Part shown: piece by piece, positions 55,055 through 63,961 of the stretch
Layout of the letters: each line of letters opens with the position of its first letter
Position numbering within the stretch: position 1 is the first letter of the stretch
Origin: an uncultured Lactobacillus sp.
GTDB lineage: Bacteria; Bacillota; Bacilli; Lactobacillales; Lactobacillaceae
Reading direction: 5' to 3'
NCBI GenBank assembly: GCA_937916845.1
Contig: CALFSK010000050.1
Span: 1 to 64,000, forward strand
DNA: 64,000 nucleotides
Notes under the pieces: model-generated
Databases searched by the model: none
Told to the model about the DNA's origin: nothing
What the model saw: the letters and a program-made list of their open reading frames with translations, nothing else
Translations under genes and position numbers: made by a program

Positions 55055-56560
55055 ATGCCAGAGGAACCAAAGCAGCACAAGGACGCGGAGAAGAAACCAA
55101 CTAATCCGCATATCAAAAAGAAGGCCCCCCGTCAAAAACGGCGCGTGGGTCTATGGACTTACATCATTTCAATCGTGGCCGCCCTCGCAATTGGGGTTGG
55201 CGGCACGTATTGGTTCATTGGGCGGGTCGTTAATCAGCAACTGAGTAACATGCAACAGACCAATCAGGCTATGAAGAAGATTCAGTCGGTTTACTCGACC
55301 ATCAGTGAAAACTATTATCAACCAGTCAATGCGAATAAATTGGCAAACGGTGCGATTAACGGGATGGTCAACTCGCTTGGTGACAAGTTCTCTGAATACA
55401 TGGATAAGAGTGAGACGGAGAGCTTGAACGACACGATTGACAGTTCGTTTTCTGGAATTGGTGCTCAGGTACAAAAATCTGGGAGCTACGTTCAGATCAT
55501 CTCACCAATTGCTAAGACCCCAGCGAAAAAGGCCGGCTTAAAGCCGAAAGACGTGATTAAAGCAGTTGATGGGAAGTCGGTCGCTGGTAAGACACTGACC
55601 GAAGCCGTAAACATGATGCGCGGCAAGGTTGGCACCAAGGTTAAGTTGACGATTCAGCGGGGTACGTCCACTTTTGACGTTACGTTGAAACGGGCGAAGA
55701 TTCCTGTAACGACCGTTAACTATAAAATGGTCGGTGGCAAAAAGAAGATCGGGTACGTGACCGTTTCGACCTTCTCAACGGATACCGCTAAGGAATTCAA
55801 GACAGCATTGAAGGCCCTTGATAAGAAGGGTGCTAAGAAGTTAGTCATTGATATGCGGGGCAACCCTGGTGGCTTGATGACCGCGGCGTTGAAGATGGCG
55901 TCCATCTTTATTAAGGACGGCAAGACCATCATGCAAGTTCAAGAACGTGATGGTGCCGCTGAAAAGTACGTTGCTGGTAAGAAGTACGACGGTGGGTTTA
56001 AGGAAACGAAGCCTACGACCGTACTGATTGACGGTGGGAGTGCTTCAGCCGCTGAAATCTTCTCCGCGGCCTTGCACCAGTCCGCTGGCGTAAAGCTCGT
56101 TGGCTCTAAGTCTTACGGCAAGGGAACCGTTCAGACGGTCACTTCGTTTAGTGATAAGACTGAAATGAAGATCACGGTCGCTAAGTGGTTAACACCGAAT
56201 GGCACTTGGATCAACAAGAAGGGCTTAACTCCCGACGTTAAGGCAGATGAACCAAGCTACGCTAGTTTGACGATTGTCAGCAAGTTGAGCGATTTAGCCG
56301 CTGACAAAGTTAACCCGAACGTCAAGACGTTCCAGCAATACTTGAAAGCGTTAGGCTACTTTAAGGGTAGCGCAAACGGCTACTTTGGGCCTTCAACGAC
56401 GACGGCGGTCAAGGCTTACCAGAAACATGCTAAGCTGACAGCTACCGGCAAAGTCGACAAGCAGACGTTATCCAAGATTGAAACGGAACTCGCAACCAAG
56501 ATTAGTGACAATGACAAAGCGTACGACGCAGCCATGGAACTGATTAGTAAAACCAATTAG
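55055..56560 (+). CDS. S41 C-terminal processing protease (CtpA-like)
   Basis: 501 residues: basic N-terminus, membrane segment (about 33-55), PDZ domain (about 125-205, with IGAQVQKSGSYVQI and KAGLKPKDVIKAVDG), S41 protease domain with the nucleophile Ser in GGSASAAEIFSAAL (about 330) and the general-base Lys in SYGKGTVQT (about 352), then a C-terminal peptidoglycan-binding domain (FQQYLKALGYFKGSANGYFG). It therefore works on the outer face of the membrane, on tails of secreted or membrane proteins. Last gene of the ypmR-ypmS-yozE-ctpA unit; a terminator follows. Confidence 0.94.
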   Translation: MPEEPKQHKDAEKKPTNPHIKKKAPRQKRRVGLWTYIISIVAALAIGVGGTYWFIGRVVNQQLSNMQQTNQAMKKIQSVYSTISENYYQPVNANKLANGAINGMVNSLGDKFSEYMDKSETESLNDTIDSSFSGIGAQVQKSGSYVQIISPIAKTPAKKAGLKPKDVIKAVDGKSVAGKTLTEAVNMMRGKVGTKVKLTIQRGTSTFDVTLKRAKIPVTTVNYKMVGGKKKIGYVTVSTFSTDTAKEFKTALKALDKKGAKKLVIDMRGNPGGLMTAALKMASIFIKDGKTIMQVQERDGAAEKYVAGKKYDGGFKETKPTTVLIDGGSASAAEIFSAALHQSAGVKLVGSKSYGKGTVQTVTSFSDKTEMKITVAKWLTPNGTWINKKGLTPDVKADEPSYASLTIVSKLSDLAADKVNPNVKTFQQYLKALGYFKGSANGYFGPSTTTAVKAYQKHAKLTATGKVDKQTLSKIETELATKISDNDKAYDAAMELISKTN

Positions 56561-56571
56561 GCTTAAAAATT

Positions 56572-56621
56572 GAAGTACCCCTGATCAACTCCTAGTAAGA
56601 GGTGATTGGGGGTGCTTTTTT
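56572..56621 (+). terminator. Terminator after the CtpA-like gene
   Basis: GAAGTACCCC..ATCA pairs with TGAT..GGGGTGCTT (wobbles) around ACTCCTAGTAAGAGG and runs into TTTTTT. The gap from 56622 to 56836 shows no further gene. Confidence 0.75.
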
Positions 56622-56836
56622 GATGTGGCCGTTTTAAGAGGTTGAATTTCCAAGGGACTTTGGTTGACCACTAAGGCATCGGATAGTTTACAATATTGAA
56701 CAGAGGGTTGGTATGGTCGACTGTAACGAATTAAAATGCTACAAGGTAGCTTCCTCGTGCGAAATACGGCGATGCTAGACCGGTTACGGCACATATTGGA
56801 TGCTGCTATAGAAGAGATTGGAGCGATGAGAAAACA

Positions 56837-57517
56837 ATGAAAAAAGTATTGTTGGTTGAAACGAACGTGACGCGCTATCAAGGAACAACGGACCCGACTG
56901 GTTTGTGGTTAGGCGAAGCGGCTGAGTTTGTGGATGAAATGAATCAGGCAGGGATTGCGGTTGATTACGTGAGTCCTAAGGGCGGATTCGTTCCGCTAGA
57001 CCCGCGGAGTATGAAGTATACGGACGATGCGATTATGCGCATTTATGAGGATCCCGATTTTATTGAACGGGCGTTGAAGAATACGTTGCGGCCAGATCAA
57101 GTAACTCCCGGTGATTATGTCGCTATTTACTACACGGGCGGTCACGGGGTCATGTGGGATTTTCCAGATGACCCTAACTTGCAACGCCTAGCCATGGCAA
57201 TCTATGATAACGGCGGCTATATTAGCTCGGTGTGTCACGGAATTGCCGGGTTGTTGAATTTAAAAGACGCGCAGGGAAAGTACCTGATTGCGGGTAAGCA
57301 GATTACCGGTTTTACGACGGCTGAAGAAAGAATTGCTGGGAAGAAGTCGGTCGTCCCATTTTTGAATCAGCAGGTCGCTGAAGCTCACGGCGCGCACTTT
57401 ATGAAGAAGCGTTTTTACAGCGAATACGCGGTTAAGGATGGCCGGTTATTAACGGGCCAAAATCCATTTTCCGTACGGGCAGTTGCCAAATTATTACTGA
57501 ATGAACTGCAACACTAG
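56837..57517 (+). CDS. DJ-1/PfpI family protein (class I glutamine amidotransferase-like)
   Basis: 226 residues. The nucleophile elbow with Cys reads SSVCHGIAGLLN near 133-144; an upstream Glu (LWLGEAAEFVDE, near 26-37) and GGHGVMWDF near 97-105 make the HSP31/glyoxalase III-like active site. Likely detoxifies methylglyoxal (glyoxalase) or acts as a protein deglycase or chaperone; not resolved by sequence. A GAGAAAAC lies before ATG 56837. It stands alone between a terminator and the broken arsR gene, with no sign of co-regulation. Confidence 0.9.
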   Translation: MKKVLLVETNVTRYQGTTDPTGLWLGEAAEFVDEMNQAGIAVDYVSPKGGFVPLDPRSMKYTDDAIMRIYEDPDFIERALKNTLRPDQVTPGDYVAIYYTGGHGVMWDFPDDPNLQRLAMAIYDNGGYISSVCHGIAGLLNLKDAQGKYLIAGKQITGFTTAEERIAGKKSVVPFLNQQVAEAHGAHFMKKRFYSEYAVKDGRLLTGQNPFSVRAVAKLLLNELQH

Positions 57518-57602
57518 GGATGTGGCCGATAGTAAGGATAGAAACCGAAACTTTAAGTCGAAAAAACTTGCTTAAACGGCTAATTTTAGTAGGATGAGAA
57601 GT

Positions 57603-57890
57603 ATGACAAAACAAACTGAAACAATTGAAGCGCAAGTCAAAATTTTTAAAGCGTTAGCGGACCCGACACGATTAGAAATTATTCGTTACTTGAATCAGCT
57701 TGACCACGAAGTCTCTTGTGGTGAAGTGGATCGTGCTATGCACATTGGTAAGACTTCGGGGTCGTATCACTTTAAAATTTTGTAGGCGGCTGGTTTGATA
57801 ACCGCTCGTAAAGATGCCCGTGAAAAATACGTGGCGCTAGACCAGTCGACTTTTGACCGTTATCTAACCCATTTCTGGCAAAACTTATAG
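57603..57890 (+). pseudogene. ArsR-family regulator interrupted by an in-frame TAG
   Basis: Reads as an ArsR-type winged helix (VKIFKALADPTRLEIIRYLN, then CGEVDRAMHIGKTSGSYHFK and IL) to residue 60 from ATG 57603, where TAG occurs at 57783-57785. The same frame then continues without break for 34 codons (AAGLITARKDAREKYVALD, ending FWQNL and TAG at 57890), exactly the rest of an ArsR wing and C-terminal helix. CAG to TAG is the simplest explanation, restoring a 95-residue protein. AGGA lies upstream of ATG 57603. It may be non-functional, or made only by readthrough. The next gene is an MFS exporter with a palindrome in its promoter. Confidence 0.8.
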
Positions 57891-57977
57891 CGCAATAGAC
57901 CAGTAAAGAGTAGCCCAATTTAGGGTTGCTCTTTTTTAGGTTGAAGCTTGTCAGTGAATTGCTGGAATGATATGGTT

Positions 57978-58005
57978 ATATAGTTCAAAGATATTTGAAC
58001 TATAT
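57978..58005. promoter_or_regulatory. Perfect 12-4-12 palindrome before the MFS gene, probable ArsR operator
   Basis: ATATAGTTCAAA and its exact inverted copy TTTGAACTATAT flank GATA. It lies 22 bp before the MFS start codon, downstream of the broken arsR gene. Length and AT-rich ends suit ArsR-family operators. It is the natural target of the interrupted repressor. Confidence 0.65.
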
Positions 58006-58027
58006 TTGACACTAGGGGGAAATTAAA

Positions 58028-59389
58028 ATGGCAGTTGTAAGTGACACTAACCAGTCTAAATGGGTCCTGGCGCTAACGTCGCTGGGGTTCTTCATGGCGA
58101 TGATGGATGCGATGATTGTGACAACGGCTTCAACGGCAATTCGAACGGAGTTTCAAATTTCGGTCAGGTCGCTCCAATGGGCCCTAAACGCGTATAACAT
58201 TACCATTGCGGCGGTTCTGCTAGTCGGGGTGACATTAGGTGAACGCTGGGGGCACCGGCGGATTTATCGTTGGGGGTTAGCCGTTTTTACATTAGGATCC
58301 GTTTTTTGTGCACTGGCAACTAACATTAATGGTCTTATCCTGGCACGTATCATTGAAGGTTTGGGCGCCTCCGTTATGACACCGATGTCAATGGCAATTT
58401 TGACCAATACGGTACCAGCTAGTCAACGTGGCCGGGCGCTAGGAATTTGGAGTGGCATCGGGGGATTGGCCTTGATCGTTGGGCCATCACTTGGAGGGTT
58501 GATCGTCGCCCAGTTTACTTGGCAGTGGATTTTTTGGATCAACGTGCCGATTGGATTACTAGCAATTTTCTTATCCGGCCGTTACTTACCAGAAAGCCGT
58601 GGTCAAAGTGAACCGATTAATCTGATTGATAATGGGTTGATGATTGGCGTGTCGACGGGCCTGATTTGGGCGTTGTCGGCGACCACCAGTGGTTCGGGAC
58701 TCGACCAACTCAAGTGGCCGTTATTAATTGGGCTAATTAGTCTGGCAGGCGGTGGCTGGTTTATTTATCGCCAAGCCCACGAAGCGTTGCCGATGATTCC
58801 CCTGATCTTTTTCCGTGAAAAAGCCTTTACGGGTGGCAACTTAGCTACGGCCTGTCTTTACGGGTCGATGTACGGGGTCGTTTTCTTCTTGCCCCAATAT
58901 TTGCAAGCACGTCAGGGTGCGACCGCATTAACCGCGGGCTTGGAACTTTTGCCCTGGACGGGAACGCTGGTTGTCGTGGCGCCGTTTGCTGGCCAAGCGG
59001 TCGATCGGTTTGGGGAACGGCGGATTGCCACGTTGGGGCTACTGTTTCAAGGTATCGGCTACCTGCTCATTGCGGGATTTGTAGGAAAATCGTACGCGTG
59101 GTTAGTCTTACCGCTAATGTTAGCGGGCGTCGGGTTGTCCATGGCGGGGCCGGCGCTGCAAAAAGCCGTTATTGGGGCGGTGCCACGTCCGGCAATCGGC
59201 AAAGCTGCGGGTATTTATAACGTCTTTCGTTTATTGGGTGGGGCGTTAGGAACGGCAATCGCCGTCGTCAGCTTTTACCAGTTATCAGGGCAGTCGTTTG
59301 CGAGTGGCTTTCAAGTCACGATGATTGAGACGGCGGTTCTATCATTACTCGGAATGAGCTGGTCACGCCATCTGATAGTTAAATCGTAG
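58028..59389 (+). CDS. MFS multidrug efflux transporter (DHA2 type)
   Basis: 453 residues with about 13-14 hydrophobic segments, the layout of the 14-TM DHA2 (QacA/EmrB/LfrA) proton antiporters. Motif A-like GERWGHRRIYRWG near 72-84; the antiporter motif C-like segment GGLALIVGPSLGGLI near 145-160; and a later FGERRIATLG. Probable drug or toxic-compound exporter; substrate unknown. GGGGG lies before ATG 58028. Regulated most likely by the ArsR protein encoded just upstream, now interrupted. Confidence 0.9.
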   Translation: MAVVSDTNQSKWVLALTSLGFFMAMMDAMIVTTASTAIRTEFQISVRSLQWALNAYNITIAAVLLVGVTLGERWGHRRIYRWGLAVFTLGSVFCALATNINGLILARIIEGLGASVMTPMSMAILTNTVPASQRGRALGIWSGIGGLALIVGPSLGGLIVAQFTWQWIFWINVPIGLLAIFLSGRYLPESRGQSEPINLIDNGLMIGVSTGLIWALSATTSGSGLDQLKWPLLIGLISLAGGGWFIYRQAHEALPMIPLIFFREKAFTGGNLATACLYGSMYGVVFFLPQYLQARQGATALTAGLELLPWTGTLVVVAPFAGQAVDRFGERRIATLGLLFQGIGYLLIAGFVGKSYAWLVLPLMLAGVGLSMAGPALQKAVIGAVPRPAIGKAAGIYNVFRLLGGALGTAIAVVSFYQLSGQSFASGFQVTMIETAVLSLLGMSWSRHLIVKS

Positions 59390-59396
59390 GCCTAAT

Positions 59397-59975
59397 TCAT
59401 TGGCGACGGTGGTGATTCAAATAGGTTAAGTAGCCCAGCATGCCGGTACATAGGACGATGAAGCCGGTCGAAAGGGTGACTAGAAAGGCAAACTCGCTCA
59501 ATGTCCCCAGTACGAAACTCAGGGTGCCAACCAGCCAACCGATTTTGCCCCCTAAGCGTACGGTACGCCGCCAGTTTTCGTTTGCTCGGGGGGCCGTCAT
59601 TTGTGGGCCCAAAATGCGGTGGTTGGGTAAGTAAGCAAAAGGGAGACTGACAACGGCAAGCATGATGCCGATTGCGGTATTGCGACCGTTGATATTGGCA
59701 TCGCTAAAAGCGCCGGGGATGACGAGTAATAAGAAGTTATACGTTAGAAATGTGACGTGTAAATCGTGACGTAATCTGGCTGGAACTGTTGCATCAATCC
59801 AGCTTTTCAAGTGCAGAGGTAAACAGCAACTGAGCAAGTAAATGATAGTCAGACTTACCAGCAGGGATGTTGGTCTAATTAAAGTTTGGCGTGACTGCCA
59901 GGCAACCAACTGGAGTATCCAGGTTAAGCCGAGGATGATGATATTTAAAACCGTTAACTTTTTAGATAGTGGCAT
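59397..59975 (-). CDS. Predicted membrane protein
   Basis: About 192 residues with five or six hydrophobic segments. The stretch PNHRILGPQMTAPRANENWR then RTVRLGGKIGWLVG is reminiscent of the SdpI family (immunity-like), where an N-x-W and RxGG pattern follows membrane segments, but the match is weak. ATG 59975 (GAGG 8 bp upstream) is preferred over GTG 59984. It is convergent with the MFS gene, only 7 bp between stop codons, without a clear terminator. Confidence 0.65.
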   Translation of the reverse strand: MPLSKKLTVLNIIILGLTWILQLVAWQSRQTLIRPTSLLVSLTIIYLLSCCLPLHLKSWIDATVPARLRHDLHVTFLTYNFLLLVIPGAFSDANINGRNTAIGIMLAVVSLPFAYLPNHRILGPQMTAPRANENWRRTVRLGGKIGWLVGTLSFVLGTLSEFAFLVTLSTGFIVLCTGMLGYLTYLNHHRRQ

Positions 59976-60104
59976 CAAACGCACCTCGGTTAGAAAATTT
60001 ATTAGATGATGGGCCTAAAAGTAAACTTTACAGTAGTGCCATGCGTTCAGGGTGACCATTCTTAAATTTCGTTTGTTAAGCGAAAAAATAGCGTCTTTAT
60101 AGAA

Positions 60105-60156
60105 AAAGGGCCGCATTACCATTAGACGAACGAATCTAATGGTAATGCGGCCCTTT
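60105..60156. terminator. Strong bidirectional terminator-like hairpin
   Basis: A perfect 22-bp stem (AAAGGGCCGCATTACCATTAGA, 60105-60126, with 60135-60156) and 8-nt loop lies just downstream of the truncated TetR-like ORF on the minus strand. The T-tract is short. Confidence 0.7.
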
Positions 60157-60159
60157 GGA

Positions 60160-60375
60160 TTAATGAGTCAAGACGGGTAATAAAATATCATCAACGAGGG
60201 TCACGACGGCGGCTTCGTCGTAGGGCCGTTCGCTTAAAATGTAGGAAAGTAATAGCAAAGTGGGTTGCCCTTTGGCTGCCGCCGGAAGTTGGTCAAGGGG
60301 CGTCTTTAAGTCCCCACGTTTTTCGGCGTGTTGCAAGATTTCGGTTAGAAACTGTTGAAAGTAATTGTCATTCAT
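60160..60375 (-). CDS. Short helical protein resembling a TetR C-terminal domain, probably a remnant
   Basis: 71 codons, entirely helical. FLTEILQHAEKRGDLKTPLD, then LLLLSYILSERPYDEAAVVT, resembles the ligand-binding half of TetR repressors, where QAxxRGDLRxDxD often occurs. No DNA-binding part precedes it: upstream on that strand the sequence is a terminator. ATG 60375 lacks a clear ribosome site. Probably a truncated, non-functional TetR; possibly a short free-standing protein. Confidence 0.45.
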   Translation of the reverse strand: MNDNYFQQFLTEILQHAEKRGDLKTPLDQLPAAAKGQPTLLLLSYILSERPYDEAAVVTLVDDILLPVLTH

Positions 60376-60412
60376 AAAATCGAATTTAATACTGGAAACG
60401 TTCGGTTAGGTA

Positions 60413-60452
60413 AAAAATAAGGCACGAAACTGCGGTTTCATGCCTTATTTTT
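60413..60452. terminator. Terminator after the minus-strand MFS gene
   Basis: AAAAATAAGGCA.GAAAC pairs with GTTTC.TGCCTTATTTTT over TGCG. Works on both strands. Confidence 0.88.
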
Positions 60453-60494
60453 CCTTATAGTGGTCAGTTACGTCACAGCCGCATCTTATTTGGT

Positions 60495-61697
60495 TTATAT
60501 TCCTGTATCGTTATGATGTTTATCAATTGATTGCTGTCGCTGTGCAATGTTCCTGTTTAACAGGACAAGCAGAGTTAATGCGATTAGTGCATACAGTGCG
60601 GCACCAAAGCTAATAACATGAACACTAACAGTCGCCACTAGAAATGACGAAGTAGCAGAACCTAACGAAGTTCCAAAGTTGAAGAAAATTGAGCTCAAAG
60701 ATGAAGCTAATAGCGTTGACTGTGGATAATCCTGCTCTGCAACATCTAAGAAATGAAGTTGCACTGACGCACTAAACAATGTGATTAGCATTGTAATGAT
60801 CATCAGCATAACAAATCCAGTGAATTTATTCATGAACGCTGCGGGTAATAAAATTAAGATTACCACATCCGCTACATAGTACTTGGGCATTAGCTTTAGG
60901 CCGCCCCGCGTAGCAATTGTGCCTGAAAAACGGTTGCTAATGATACTGGCAATTCCCAAGGCAAAGAGTAACAAGTTTAAGTTTTGAATGTTAAAGCCTA
61001 GTACTGTGGTCAGCAATGGTCGAATATAGGTGTAATAGCTATACTGAGTTGCAGCAGTAAACAAAACAACCCCAATTGCGATGTATATTCGTGAATCCTT
61101 TAGTAGCGTTAGTTGATTTAAGATAGTGCCCTGAACCTGATTGACATGGCGGGGCAGTAACCAAATTAAAAATAAGATAGTAATCATTGAGATAATTGAC
61201 ACAGCAAAAAATGAGTAGCGCCAACCAAAACGAGTACTAATAGTGGTTCCAACTGGGATACCAATGACAGACGCAATGCTAAAGCCTGCATAGATCCACG
61301 AAATCAAATTAGCCCTTTTTTTCTCGGGTGCGATTTGATTTGCGACTATCATGATGATTGAAATAATTGCACCTGAAACACTAGCCGTAATTATTCGTGA
61401 TACTATCATTATCCAATAACTTGTTGCCAGACCACTTAGTGTATTGCCAATCAGGAATATTCCCATTAATGTCAGTATTGTTTTGTAACGATTACATTTG
61501 CTTGTCAAAATAGTAACAATTGGTGTGCTAATTGCATAAGTAGTTGCAAATATTGTAACCAAGTATCCAACCATCGCAATTGACACATTCAAATGGGTTG
61601 CAATATCGGGTAAAATTCCTACCACCATAAATTCGTTACATCCTGACATAAACGCGACTAATACAAAAACAACTGCTTGTAAACGATATTTATTCAA
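60495..61697 (-). CDS. MFS transporter (DHA1 type)
   Basis: 400 residues with 12 hydrophobic segments, like AraJ/Bmr-type efflux carriers of the DHA1 group. The N-terminal part reads FMVVGILPDIATHLNVSIAM and GYLVTIFATTYAISTPIVTI, the usual 12-TM start (helix 1 with GILP, helix 2 after GxLV). A C-terminal cytosolic tail is short. Substrate unknown. The gene is clearly AT-richer than the flanking core genes and may be transferred. GAGAAAC lies upstream of ATG 61697. Confidence 0.85.
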   Translation of the reverse strand: MNKYRLQAVVFVLVAFMSGCNEFMVVGILPDIATHLNVSIAMVGYLVTIFATTYAISTPIVTILTSKCNRYKTILTLMGIFLIGNTLSGLATSYWIMIVSRIITASVSGAIISIIMIVANQIAPEKKRANLISWIYAGFSIASVIGIPVGTTISTRFGWRYSFFAVSIISMITILFLIWLLPRHVNQVQGTILNQLTLLKDSRIYIAIGVVLFTAATQYSYYTYIRPLLTTVLGFNIQNLNLLLFALGIASIISNRFSGTIATRGGLKLMPKYYVADVVILILLPAAFMNKFTGFVMLMIITMLITLFSASVQLHFLDVAEQDYPQSTLLASSLSSIFFNFGTSLGSATSSFLVATVSVHVISFGAALYALIALTLLVLLNRNIAQRQQSIDKHHNDTGI

Positions 61698-61831
61698 AAA
61701 GTTTCTCCTTTGTGTATGCTGTTTTTAATTATCACCTCCAATCGAATTTGAAATACTAATTTTTTTACACAGTTGGGTAATCATTATTATGTCTCCCTTT
61801 TTTAACTAATCATGATATAAATTAATCTTAA

Positions 61832-61951
61832 CACTTCTATAAAATTAACTGTTACAACTATCGCGCATACGCAGAAGACGCTAGCCAGTCCTTGGCCCCG
61901 GATCAGGTTGGGGGATTTATTGCTTTAATAGCAACATTAAGTAAAAAATAG
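61832..61951 (+). pseudogene. Possible remnant of a MarR-type gene
   Basis: An open frame without a start (61832-61951) ends in ...AEDASQSLAPDQVGGFIALI, then ATLSKK and TAG. Such a final helix with an L-x-P/T-x-E/D-Q pattern recalls MarR C-termini. The upstream part is missing or degraded (61698-61831 is AT-rich noncoding sequence). It would be in the right place to control the divergent MFS gene. Weak evidence. Confidence 0.3.
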
Positions 61952-62211
61952 CGAAAATTTCTTTACTGAAAGCAGCACCACTATCTAAAACAGCCTATAA
62001 AATGGTAAAATTACGAGGGATCAATACATTTTATGTTATCTTCTCTGTTACAGAGAGTTGAGAAAGAATCAAAGTATGTATTTCGAAAAAATTTGAAAGA
62101 GCGACATAATTAATGACACTGTCCTATACAACATCGTACTTTCTTTACATTCACAAACGAAGTCAGCTGATGCTTTTGCTGATAAAAAGATAGGTATTAC
62201 GAACTAACATT

Positions 62212-62259
62212 AGGTGCCCAAAACCATCGGGACATATGACCATTTTTGGGTGCTTTTTT
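62212..62259 (+). terminator. Orphan terminator-like hairpin before rbgA
   Basis: AGGTGCCCAAAA pairs with TTTTGGGTGCTT (G-U pairs included) and runs into TTTTTT. No complete plus-strand gene lies just upstream, so it either ends a decayed gene's transcript or attenuates rbgA. The rest of 61952-62211 shows only small hairpins, such as TCTCTG/CAGAGA near 62042. Confidence 0.6.
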
Positions 62260-62314
62260 AAATTTACGATTATTAACGTGCTAGAAACGTTGATATATTA
62301 AAGGAGAAAACATT

Positions 62315-63169
62315 ATGAGTACAATTCAGTGGTATCCCGGGCACATGGCCAAGGCCATCCATCAGATTCAAGACAACTTGCACTTAGTGGACATTGTGTT
62401 TGAATTGGTTGATGCTCGGATTCCCGTAGCATCCCGTAATCCGGAAATAGAAAAAGTGATTCAACAAAAGCCCCACCTGTTGATCATGACGAAAAAAGAT
62501 TTAGCTGATCCACAAAAGACGGCTGACTGGGTCGCACACTATGAAGCCCAGGGACAGACGGCGATTGCGGTCGATTCTCGTAATAACGTCACGGCTAAGC
62601 AAATTACGCAGGCGGCCACCACGATGTTGGCAGACAAACTAGCTAACATTGAGGCTCGTGGGATTACTAACCGGCCAATTCGGGCGGTCTGTGTGGGGAT
62701 TCCTAACGTTGGTAAATCCACGCTGTTGAACCACATCGTGAATAAGAAAATCGCCAAGGTCGGTGACCGTCCCGGTGTGACGAAGGGACAACAGTGGCTA
62801 AAGGCGTCCAATAAACTTGAACTACTCGATACGCCGGGGATTCTCTGGCCCAAATTCGAGGATCAAGTTGTGGGGACTAAGCTAGCCGTTACCGGCGCCA
62901 TCAAGGAAAATATTTATCCCAACGATGACGTTGCGCTGTACGCGTTAGACTTCTTTAAGCACAACTACGCCAAACGCTTAATGGAACGGTATAAATTAAC
63001 GGTTGACCAATTAGAACTGGATAATCCCGAATTATTATTAGTGATGACTAAAAATGCCGGGATGCGCGATGACTGGGAACGCTTCTGTGTGGCATTCCTA
63101 TTAGATATTCGTAAGGGCCGGCTGGGACGCTTTACCCTTGATTTGACGGGAGCTAGCGCTGATGCCTGA
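62315..63169 (+). CDS. rbgA: Ribosome biogenesis GTPase RbgA (YlqF)
   Basis: 284 residues of the circularly permuted GTPase family that matures the 50S subunit. Motif order is G4 (TKKD near 58), then G1 (GIPNVGKST near 128), G2/T in GVTKG, and G3 (DTPGI near 173). The N-terminus [11 protein letters not shown] is typical. AAAGGAG lies before ATG 62315. It overlaps rnhB by 8 bp; rbgA-rnhB is the Bacillus order. Confidence 0.96.
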   Translation: MSTIQWYPGHMAKAIHQIQDNLHLVDIVFELVDARIPVASRNPEIEKVIQQKPHLLIMTKKDLADPQKTADWVAHYEAQGQTAIAVDSRNNVTAKQITQAATTMLADKLANIEARGITNRPIRAVCVGIPNVGKSTLLNHIVNKKIAKVGDRPGVTKGQQWLKASNKLELLDTPGILWPKFEDQVVGTKLAVTGAIKENIYPNDDVALYALDFFKHNYAKRLMERYKLTVDQLELDNPELLLVMTKNAGMRDDWERFCVAFLLDIRKGRLGRFTLDLTGASADA

Positions 63170-63929
63170 GTATACGATCGCCGATTTTAAGCGGTTATTA
63201 GCGGATGAGCCGACTGCTGAAATCCTCGCACTGGCGCAGGCTGATTCCCGTAAAGGGGTTCAACAGGCCTACCAGCGTTTTGAAAAACAGCAAGCCAAAC
63301 ACGCCGCCTTATTAGCCCGATTCAAGCAACATATGCACTTAGAGCGGGAATTTTGGGCCAGCGGTGGTCAATACGTTGCCGGTATCGATGAAGTCGGCCG
63401 GGGCCCGTTGGCGGGTCCGGTCGTTACAGCGGCCGTAGTGATCCCGCAAGATTTTGACTTGTTAGAAGTGAACGATTCCAAGCAACTGACTGCTAAAAAA
63501 CGGGCGGAACTATTCCCAAAAATTTTAGAAGAAGCCGTTGCCGTCAGCTTAGGCGTTGCAAGTCCGCAACAGATCGACCAGTTAAATATTTATGAAGCAA
63601 CCCGGGTCGCCATGGCCCAAGCCGTCAACAATTTGACGGTCCGACCAACCCGCTTACTAGTGGATGCCATGCAGATTCCGGTGCCAATCAAGCAGACCCG
63701 GCTCATCAAGGGGGATGCGAAGAGTGCCAGCATTTCAGCGGCCAGTATCGTGGCTAAGGTGGCACGGGACCATTTAATGGAGACTTATGATCAAGTTTAT
63801 CCCGGTTATGATTTTGCGGATAATATGGGTTACGGCACGGCGAAGCACTTAGCCGGATTACAAGAATTGGGTGTGACCCCGATTCATCGCCAATCATTTT
63901 CACCAGTTCGAGACGCAGCCCAGCGTTAA
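63162..63929 (+). CDS. rnhB: Ribonuclease HII
   Basis: 255 residues. Cuts RNA in RNA-DNA hybrids and at single ribonucleotides. Active-site motifs: [18 protein letters not shown] (Asp, Glu), [15 protein letters not shown] (Asp) and [21 protein letters not shown] helical N-terminal extension of about 70 residues precedes the catalytic domain, as in Bacillus RnhB. Coupled to rbgA by overlap; dprA follows 32 bp later. Confidence 0.96.
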   Translation: MPEYTIADFKRLLADEPTAEILALAQADSRKGVQQAYQRFEKQQAKHAALLARFKQHMHLEREFWASGGQYVAGIDEVGRGPLAGPVVTAAVVIPQDFDLLEVNDSKQLTAKKRAELFPKILEEAVAVSLGVASPQQIDQLNIYEATRVAMAQAVNNLTVRPTRLLVDAMQIPVPIKQTRLIKGDAKSASISAASIVAKVARDHLMETYDQVYPGYDFADNMGYGTAKHLAGLQELGVTPIHRQSFSPVRDAAQR

Positions 63930-63961
63930 TTGCGAATCTTCCTAATAAAGGGAGTGAGCAG

